Of a DNA stretch of 64,000 nucleotides, positions 58,462 through 64,000 are shown one piece after another. Source of the stretch: Kibdelosporangium banguiense (GTDB lineage: Bacteria; Actinomycetota; Actinomycetes; Mycobacteriales; Pseudonocardiaceae); assembly GCF_017876405.1 (NCBI RefSeq), contig NZ_JAGINW010000001.1, positions 10,305,203 to 10,369,202 of the forward strand, given 5' to 3'. The stretch's first letter is position 1. Every line of letters starts with the position of its first letter. Both the position numbers and the translations under genes were made by a program. Below the pieces are notes generated by a model that saw only the letters and a program-made list of their open reading frames with translations, was not told where the DNA came from and searched no databases.

Positions 58462-58546
58462 TTGAACTCCTACAGACCGGTCAACAACGCAAGGGTGACG
58501 CTGTCAAACCCGCGCGCGACGTTGTTCGTATTTGGTGCGCCCGACG

Positions 58547-58566
58547 GGCGGGCATCGTCGCCCGCC
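58547..58566 (-). terminator. Hairpin between ketoreductase and C-methyltransferase genes
   Basis: Stem GGCGGGC / GCCCGCC with a 6-base loop, 27 bases past the 3-ketoreductase stop, in the 131-base gap before the C-methyltransferase start (both minus strand). It may terminate or attenuate transcription, dividing the cassette into two units. Confidence 0.5.
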
Positions 58567-58592
58567 GGCAGGCAGTTTCTTTCAGCGCTTGC

Positions 58593-59588
58593 TCAGACGT
58601 TGACGGTCACTGCCGCCATCCTGATCTGTTCCATCAGGGCCGCCTGTTCCAGCGTCCCCTCGTGCTCCCGCCGCAGATCGTCGCCGGACAACACGGCGTC
58701 GACGAAGATGTCCACAACGTTGGCGAACTGATCCTCCGCAGTGAGCACCAGCTCCTCGCGGTGATCCTGCCGTTCGATCCGCATGACCGGGCGGTGGGTG
58801 TGCGGCGGCGTGAACGCCCAGTCGAGCGTCAGACTGCCGATGCTTCCGCTGAGGCTGTAGGAGTTCCGATAGGAGTGCTCCATGCCGAAGGTCAGCTGCA
58901 CCGGCACGCCCTGTTCGGTGGCGAGCAGGACACCGCCGGACATCACTACGTCCAGATCGGCGTCGCGGCGGAACACCGCGCCCACCACCTGGAGCTTCTT
59001 GCCGAGCACGTGCAGGGCCGCACGCAGCGGATAGCCACCGAAGTCGAGGAAAGGCCCGCCCCCGACGTCGTACTGGTACCTGATGTCCCCGGCAGGTTTG
59101 GGCGGGATGGTGAAGTCGCCACGGAAGCCGCGCACCTCACCGATGACGCCGTCGGCGAGCACCTTGCGCACCGTGGCGTGCTGGGAGTGATGGAGGAACA
59201 TGTAGTTCTCCATCAGTGCCAGGCCACGCGACCGGGCGAGGTCGATCAGGCTGCTGGTCTCCTTGTAGCTGTCGGTCATCGGCTTCTCGACCAGCACGTG
59301 CTTGCCGGCGTCGAGACACCGCTCGATCCACTCGCCGTGCATCATCAGGGGCAGGGGAATGTAGACCGCGTCCACGTCCTCGCGCTCGACCACCCCGGAG
59401 TACCCCGCCAGCGGGGTACCACCGAACTTGTTGGTGAACTCGGTTGCGCGCCCGAGGTCACGACTGGCGATTGCGACCACCTCGATCGCGGGGTTGGTGA
59501 TCATCGCCGGCAGGGTTCGACGCCACGCGATGTCCGCGCAGCCTATGACCCCAAAACGTAGCCGCTGGGCCGTGTCGTTACTCGTCAT
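58593..59588 (-). CDS. Gfo/Idh/MocA-type NDP-hexose 3-ketoreductase
   Basis: A 331-residue NADPH-dependent oxidoreductase. The Rossmann start is LRFGVIGCADIAWRRTLPAM, followed by the EKP motif in HVLVEKPMTDSY and the GGGPFLDFGGYPLRAAL segment typical of sugar 3-ketoreductases (TylCII, KijD10). The enzyme reduces the 3-keto group left by the 2,3-dehydratase. A 3-amino sugar would not need it, so its presence beside an aminotransferase suggests either two sugars or a different reaction order. ATG 59588 is 44 bases after the epimerase gene. Confidence 0.9.
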   Translation of the reverse strand: MTSNDTAQRLRFGVIGCADIAWRRTLPAMITNPAIEVVAIASRDLGRATEFTNKFGGTPLAGYSGVVEREDVDAVYIPLPLMMHGEWIERCLDAGKHVLVEKPMTDSYKETSSLIDLARSRGLALMENYMFLHHSQHATVRKVLADGVIGEVRGFRGDFTIPPKPAGDIRYQYDVGGGPFLDFGGYPLRAALHVLGKKLQVVGAVFRRDADLDVVMSGGVLLATEQGVPVQLTFGMEHSYRNSYSLSGSIGSLTLDWAFTPPHTHRPVMRIERQDHREELVLTAEDQFANVVDIFVDAVLSGDDLRREHEGTLEQAALMEQIRMAAVTVNV

Positions 59589-59632
59589 CGGCGCAAACTC
59601 CGGTAATCAGTGGATGTGCAGGACAGTGATCG

Positions 59633-60325
59633 TCACTCGGCGGCCGCTATCCCCTTGGCTGAACGCGAAGGCCCGTTCGCCTTCAGCGCGGCGTAGTGCG
59701 CAAGACATTGCTCATAGGTCGGCAGCAGCCCCGCGGCCTCGGCCTGCTTGAGTCCGAGGGCGCCGCCGTCCTTCTGTGACATGATCGGCTCCCCGGTGAG
59801 CTTCCACGGGATGCCGATGTCCGGGTCCAGCGGATTGATCTCGAGCATCGTGCCCGGCACGTACTCCTCCGAGCAGAGGTAGTTCATGCGGGCGCCGTCG
59901 GTCAGCGCGTGGAACGCGTGGCCGAGGCCGTCGGCCAGATACACCGCGATCCCGGAGTCCTCGTCCTGGTAGGTGATGTCGTACTGGCCGAACGTCGGCG
60001 ACCCGATGCGCAGGTCGACCGCCACGTCCATCACCGCGCCACCGATGCACGTGACCAGCTTGGCCTGGCCCGGTGGGAGCAAAGTGCCGTGGATGCCACG
60101 GACAGTGTCGCGGCAACTGACGGAGTAGTTCGCCTGCCCGACAACGAACGGGTAACCGATCACCTCGGAGAGTTCGTCGGCCCGGAATCCCTCGTGGAAG
60201 CTTCCTCGGCGGTCGGGGTACTGCTCCGGGATGAGCCGGTAGGCGTTGGGGATCGTCATCTCGACGATCTTCAGTGAGCCCGGCATACTCCATCTACTCC
60301 CAAGGTCGTTCTCCAGGTCGGTCAT
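59633..60325 (-). CDS. dTDP-4-keto-hexose 3,5- or 5-epimerase
   Basis: A 230-residue RmlC-like cupin. It has YPDRRGSFHEGF, VGQANYSVSCRDTVRGIHGTLLPPGQAKLVTC with the catalytic histidine in GIHG, and DLRIGSPTFGQY. It epimerises 4-keto-6-deoxy sugars from D to L form (EvaD/RmlC group). The ATG at 60325 overlaps the stop of the glycosyltransferase gene (TGATG), arguing for this start; an ATG at 60286 (MPGSLKIVEM) preceded by GGAG is a shorter alternative closer to usual RmlC lengths. The C-terminal extension after PWKLTGEP is typical of actinomycete sugar cassettes. Confidence 0.9.
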   Translation of the reverse strand: MTDLENDLGSRWSMPGSLKIVEMTIPNAYRLIPEQYPDRRGSFHEGFRADELSEVIGYPFVVGQANYSVSCRDTVRGIHGTLLPPGQAKLVTCIGGAVMDVAVDLRIGSPTFGQYDITYQDEDSGIAVYLADGLGHAFHALTDGARMNYLCSEEYVPGTMLEINPLDPDIGIPWKLTGEPIMSQKDGGALGLKQAEAAGLLPTYEQCLAHYAALKANGPSRSAKGIAAAE

Positions 60326-61449
60326 CAGGCGGCCAGCTTCGCGAGGAGGTCCACGATCTCGACGGGAGACGGGTGTGCCTCGATCTCGGTCGCCACATCG
60401 GCCGCCACACGGCCGAAACCGGGGTCGCCGAGCAGGGTCTCGCATCGTTCGCCCACCACGGCCGGGATGAACTCGTCGAGGGACAGGCTCATGCCGGCCC
60501 CCGCCTTCACCACGGCCGCGGCGTTGTCGAACTGGTCGTCCATGTGCGGCAGGACAAGTTGCGGGCAACCGGCCGCCAGCGCGGTCAGCACCGTGCCCTG
60601 TCCGCCGTGGTTGACGATGAGGTCGCACGTGGGCAGCACCTGGCCGAGCGGCATCCGGCCGGCCACGGTCGCCGATTCCGTCAGCTCCGGCCATTGCGCC
60701 AGAACGTCGTTGTCGACGGCGAGGCACAGCTCCACGCCGAGCCCTGCCAGTCGCGCCAGCGTCGGGGCCACGACACTGTGCAGCCCGAGCGCCGCGACGC
60801 GCGGGAGCAACGTGCCGAAGGTGACGCACACCCGCGGGCGCCGGGCAGGCTGCAACAGCCAGTCGGGCAGCGCCCCCTCGCCGTTGTAGGCGATGCTCCG
60901 CAGGCCCTGATGGGTTGCCGCATACGGCAAACGCATGCCAACCGGCCACGGGTTGATCGTCTCGATCGGCGCGGGCAACGCCGAGAATCCCGGGACATCC
61001 GTGAGTTCGCCTGCCGCGGCCTCGCGGTACTCCTCGAGAGCGGGCACGCCCCAGTGGAACACCGCGTACGGCACGTCATTCGCGGCAGCGACAACCGGCC
61101 CGGCGAACTCCGCACGCTCGCAGACCATCACGTCCGGTTTCCACGCGGCTATGACTCGTTGCGCCCCAGGCAAAGCACGCCGGGCTATCCGGCCGAACGC
61201 CTTGCCGTGGGCATAACGGCGCTGCGGCACGTTGTCCGCCTCGATAGGAGGCTCGTCGGCGACCATGCCGACGAAGTCCGCGTCAGGTCCCCACGACACC
61301 GCGGGAAGCCCGGTTGCCAGCACAGTGGGCGCGAAGTTCCTGGTCGTCGCGACCAGGACCTCGTGGCCGGCGGCCCGCGCCGCCCATGCCAGCGGCACCA
61401 TGGGGAACAGATGACCGCTCAGCGGCGCGGTCGTGAACAGCAGTCGCAC
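60325..61449 (-). CDS. GT1-family glycosyltransferase (EryCIII/GtfA-like)
   Basis: A 374-residue antibiotic glycosyltransferase with the GT-B fold. The N-terminal acceptor domain starts RLLFTTAPLSGHLFPMVPLAWAA. The C-terminal donor domain has VCVTFGTLLPRV and the nucleotide-sugar motif NHGGQGTVLTALAAGCPQLVLP. It would transfer the deoxysugar made by the neighbouring enzymes to an aglycone whose genes lie outside the window. Its stop overlaps the epimerase start. No auxiliary P450-like partner (EryCII type) is seen here. Confidence 0.92.
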   Translation of the reverse strand: MRLLFTTAPLSGHLFPMVPLAWAARAAGHEVLVATTRNFAPTVLATGLPAVSWGPDADFVGMVADEPPIEADNVPQRRYAHGKAFGRIARRALPGAQRVIAAWKPDVMVCERAEFAGPVVAAANDVPYAVFHWGVPALEEYREAAAGELTDVPGFSALPAPIETINPWPVGMRLPYAATHQGLRSIAYNGEGALPDWLLQPARRPRVCVTFGTLLPRVAALGLHSVVAPTLARLAGLGVELCLAVDNDVLAQWPELTESATVAGRMPLGQVLPTCDLIVNHGGQGTVLTALAAGCPQLVLPHMDDQFDNAAAVVKAGAGMSLSLDEFIPAVVGERCETLLGDPGFGRVAADVATEIEAHPSPVEIVDLLAKLAA

Positions 61450-61486
61450 AATTACCTCCCTTCGTAGCCTTGGCCGAGCGAACCCG

Positions 61487-62896
61487 TCAGCACAAACTGT
61501 GGATACAGGCGAGCAGGCTGCGGGCTTCGATGTTGAGGTAGTGGCCGTGGCGCAACAGGTCCATCAGCTGACGCACGGTCATCCAGCAGAAGTTGGCAGG
61601 CACCTCGAGCGGGAAGTCTTCGCCGACCTCGATCACCTGGTAGCGGGTAAGCGCGTGGTAGAACCGGCCGCCCTCTTCGGAGAGCACGCGGTCGTAGTGC
61701 ATCTTGCCGCCGCCCGGCGTCAGCGCGTCGCGTAGGAACGCGTCCGGGACATCAGAAACATGCTGACCGGGCAACAGATGCACGGTCGGAGCCATCTCCA
61801 CCATGTCCATCAGGCCGTACTCCGGACGTGCCTGGACGAGCAGGTGCATCACGCCGTTGATCGGCCTGGCGACAAAGGCCGCGTGCCCGTTGCCGCGCGG
61901 ATGCAGAAGCGGCTGACGCCAGCTTTTCACTTCGCGCGTTCCCGCGTGGACCTCCACACCGATGATGCGGAAGCTCTTGCCGTTGTCGGCCGTGATCTCG
62001 TTCTCGTCGCGCGACCAGCCCCGCACCGACTTCAGCGCGGTGAGCCGGGCCGACCACTCGCAGCGGGTCTTGGCCTCGGTGAACCAGCTGAGGATGCCGC
62101 CCGCGGTGTGCAGCGCCGGGACCGGCCCGCCGCGGCTCTGGTACTGGTACGAGCGCACCAGCGCGTCCCGGAACAACTCACCGGTCGGGGCGTCGCCCTC
62201 GTCTGGCAGCGAGAACGGGATACAGGACAACACAGTGCGGGCGTCCATGTTGACCAGGTTGTCCACATGGGTCAGTTCACCGATCTGCTGGAGACTGAGC
62301 CAGCAGTAGTCTTCGTGCACCGGCACGTCCCCGGTGACCAGGACGACCACGTTGCGGTTGCGCTTGCGCCAGAACCACGCGCCCTGCTCGGACTGCAGCA
62401 CGTCCACCAGCACCTGGCCGCGGCCGGGGCCGACGAAGTACTCCAGATACCGGGTGCTGCTGCCGCGGTGCACCTGCGTGTAGTTGCTGCGGGTCGCCTG
62501 CACGGTCGGCGAGAGCTGCAGGGTGTTGACGTTCCCCGGCTCCATCTTCGCCTGCATCAGGCAGTGCAGGACCCCGCCGATCTCCTTGACCAGGATGCCG
62601 AGGATCCCGATCTCCGGCTGGTTGATGATCGGCTGTGACCAGGTGTCGACCGCGCCGTCGCGCACCTGAAGCCCCTCGACGGTGAAAAACCGCCCGCTCG
62701 AGTGGCCGAGGTTGCCGGTCTCCGGCTCGAAGTGCCAGTCGTTCAACTGCTCGAACGGCACCTGCTCGACGGCGAAGTGCCCGTTCGCGTGCCGGTCGGC
62801 CCACCAGTCGTGGAACTCGCCGGTGGACGTGAGCGTGCCGTCAGGCGTCCACGGTCGGAAGTTGAGTTCCTCGTGCAGAACCGCCAGTCGCTTCAT
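61487..62896 (-). CDS. NDP-hexose 2,3-dehydratase
   Basis: A 469-residue enzyme made of two homologous halves, typical of TylX3/EvaA: each half carries FF/SFRIIGVEV-type starts, QPxI/LLxP segments, LMQAKMEPGNVNTLQLSPTVQ (first half) and LVQARPEYGLMDMVEMAPTV (second half), and a final CWxxxxQ motif. It removes the C-2 hydroxyl of NDP-4-keto-6-deoxyhexose, giving a 3,4-diketo-2,6-dideoxy sugar, the first committed step toward 2-deoxysugars. It is encoded 37 bases before the glycosyltransferase gene and follows the aminotransferase gene. Confidence 0.95.
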   Translation of the reverse strand: MKRLAVLHEELNFRPWTPDGTLTSTGEFHDWWADRHANGHFAVEQVPFEQLNDWHFEPETGNLGHSSGRFFTVEGLQVRDGAVDTWSQPIINQPEIGILGILVKEIGGVLHCLMQAKMEPGNVNTLQLSPTVQATRSNYTQVHRGSSTRYLEYFVGPGRGQVLVDVLQSEQGAWFWRKRNRNVVVLVTGDVPVHEDYCWLSLQQIGELTHVDNLVNMDARTVLSCIPFSLPDEGDAPTGELFRDALVRSYQYQSRGGPVPALHTAGGILSWFTEAKTRCEWSARLTALKSVRGWSRDENEITADNGKSFRIIGVEVHAGTREVKSWRQPLLHPRGNGHAAFVARPINGVMHLLVQARPEYGLMDMVEMAPTVHLLPGQHVSDVPDAFLRDALTPGGGKMHYDRVLSEEGGRFYHALTRYQVIEVGEDFPLEVPANFCWMTVRQLMDLLRHGHYLNIEARSLLACIHSLC

Positions 62897-62954
62897 GGTC
62901 GTGAGCCTCCAGGTACGTCAACGGTGGGGCACGATGCCGCGGCCCTCGGCGGGT

Positions 62955-64000
62955 CTAGAGGTTTGCCAGCACCCCGTGCAGGATGTCGACGACGCGCTCC
63001 TGCTCCACATCGGACAGTGAGGCGTACATCGGCAGTGAGAAGATCTCGTCGGCGACCTCTTCGGTCACCGGCAGCGAACCCTTGGGGTAGTTCAGGTGCG
63101 TGAAGCCCTTCTGGGTGTGCACCGGCCAGGGGTAGCTGATGTTCAGCGAGATGCCGTGCTGCTTGAGCGTTTCGATGATCTGGTCGCGCTTCGGGTGGCG
63201 GACGACGTAGACGTAGTACACGTGGTCGTTGCCCGGCGCCAAGCGCGGCGTCACGAGGTCGGTGCCCGCGAAGGCCTCCTCGTAGCGCGACGCGATCAGT
63301 CTGCGTCGTGCGATGTACTCGTCCAGCCTGGTCAGCTTGCGACGCAGGATCTCGGCCTGTACCTCGTCGAGGCGGCTGTTGAAACCGGGCGTGGAAACGA
63401 CGTGGTAGACGTCTTGCATGCCGTAGTAGCGAAGCCGGCGAAGTCGCGCGTCCACCTCGCTGTCGGAGGTGATCGTCGCGCCACCGTCACCATAGGCACC
63501 AAGCACCTTGGTGGGGTAGAACGAGAACGCTGCGGCCTTGCCGAACGAGCCGACGATCTGGCCGTGGTGCCGCGCACCGTGTGCCTGGGCGCAGTCCTCG
63601 AGGATCGGCAGGCCGTGCTTCTCGGCGAGTTGCTTGAGGGGCGCCATGTCGACGCACTGCCCGTACAGATGGACCGGCAGCAGGCAGCGGGTGCGATCGG
63701 TGATCGCGGCCTCGACCTGGTCGATCTTCATCAGGTACGTGTCCCGGTCGACGTCGACGAAGACAGGCTTGGCGCCGACCTGGTCGATGGCGATCACCGT
63801 GGGCGCCGCCGTGTTCGATACCGTGATCACCTCGTCGCCGGCGCGAACGCCGAGCGCACGCAAGCCGAGCACGATGGCATTCGTGCCGTTGTCGACACCG
63901 ACGCAGTGCTCGACGCCGTTGTAGGCAGCGAACTCCTGCTCGAACGCCGCGACGCTCGGGCCGAGCACCAGCTTGCCGGAGCGGAACACGGTGTCGACAG
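62955..64000 (-). CDS. DegT/DnrJ/EryC1-type sugar aminotransferase (5' end outside window)
   Basis: At least 348 residues of a PLP-dependent sugar aminotransferase; the reading frame continues past base 64000 (VDTVFRSGKLVLGPSV). It contains GVDNGTNAIVLGL, VHLYGQCVDM, ILEDCAQAHGA, and the PLP-lysine region FSFYPTKVLGAYGDGG with the lysine in YPTK. It installs an amino group at C-3 (EvaB/TylB/DesV type) or C-4 of a keto sugar. With the 2,3-dehydratase downstream in the same operon, a 3-amino-2,3,6-trideoxy sugar is the best guess. Confidence 0.92.
   Translation of the reverse strand, partial: VDTVFRSGKLVLGPSVAAFEQEFAAYNGVEHCVGVDNGTNAIVLGLRALGVRAGDEVITVSNTAAPTVIAIDQVGAKPVFVDVDRDTYLMKIDQVEAAITDRTRCLLPVHLYGQCVDMAPLKQLAEKHGLPILEDCAQAHGARHHGQIVGSFGKAAAFSFYPTKVLGAYGDGGATITSDSEVDARLRRLRYYGMQDVYHVVSTPGFNSRLDEVQAEILRRKLTRLDEYIARRRLIASRYEEAFAGTDLVTPRLAPGNDHVYYVYVVRHPKRDQIIETLKQHGISLNISYPWPVHTQKGFTHLNYPKGSLPVTEEVADEIFSLPMYASLSDVEQERVVDILHGVLANL

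Noticed and set aside
1..64000. CRISPR arrays, tRNA or rRNA genes.
   Set aside because: No regularly spaced repeats and no tRNA-like cloverleaf or rRNA sequence were seen when reading the window; a dedicated scan was not possible.

Overview
The window is high-GC actinobacterial DNA. GTG and TTG starts are common, genes are tightly coupled, and the families (SAV_2336-type proteins, CysNC fusion, MbtH with NRPS, DUF1707, ABATE/CGNR regulators, LuxR ATPases) point to a filamentous actinomycete, most likely Pseudonocardiales-like. That lineage is inferred from gene families only; no rRNA or housekeeping marker is present. The whole stretch looks accessory: a defence-like operon, natural-product genes, a catabolic remnant and many insertion sequences, several of them decayed.

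Layout. 1-2.6 kb: an alpha/beta-hydrolase fragment cut by an IS1380 element, a small secreted protein, and remnants of IS481 and a MauE-like gene. 2.7-9.5 kb: a four-gene operon encoding an alpha/beta hydrolase, a caspase-like/VMAP-type protein, a MoxR AAA+ ATPase and a 968-residue protein joining a vWA-like region, a SEFIR domain, a GNAT domain and a YacP-like NYN nuclease domain. I read this as an NTP-dependent biological conflict (immunity or cell-suicide) module of the vWA-MoxR-VMAP kind. It is the strongest candidate for an undescribed system. 9.7-13.5 kb: acyl-CoA synthetase and cyclase-family hydrolase under a divergent AraC regulator. 13.5-14 kb: transposase scraps.

14-38 kb: a probable biosynthetic gene cluster. 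CysD and CysNC make PAPS; a P-loop sulfotransferase at 37.1 kb could use it. Between them lie a GNAT protein, two CGNR-regulator/MFS-transporter pairs (one transporter decayed), a P450 and a methyltransferase. The core is a seven-gene operon: an A-T-reductase NRPS, MbtH, a C-A-T NRPS, a thioesterase, two acyl-CoA dehydrogenase homologues and an aspartate kinase. A divergent operon encodes an argininosuccinate-synthase-like protein, an aldo/keto reductase and the sulfotransferase. A sulfated, reductively released small peptide or amino-acid derivative is a reasonable guess; the product is unknown.

38-43 kb: a P450 remnant, then an operon of DUF1707 protein, LuxR-type response regulator, histidine kinase and secreted TAP-like peptidase. 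43-49.7 kb: an ISL3 remnant inside a broken gene, an SDR, an IS110 element with possible direct-repeat borders, an intradiol dioxygenase, and a quinone oxidoreductase divergent from a TetR regulator with twin operators. 49.7-56 kb: a gene graveyard (nested integrase-type IS elements; pieces of rarA, maleylacetate reductase, alcohol dehydrogenase and padR) surrounding one intact LuxR-family ATPase regulator. The maleylacetate reductase piece suggests that a catechol/hydroxyquinol degradation cluster once stood here.

56-64 kb: a deoxyaminosugar cassette on the minus strand, running off the right edge: aminotransferase, NDP-hexose 2,3-dehydratase, glycosyltransferase, epimerase, 3-ketoreductase, C-methyltransferase and a second methyltransferase. 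It resembles the genes that make and attach vancosamine-like sugars and probably belongs to a larger glycosylated-metabolite cluster beyond the window.
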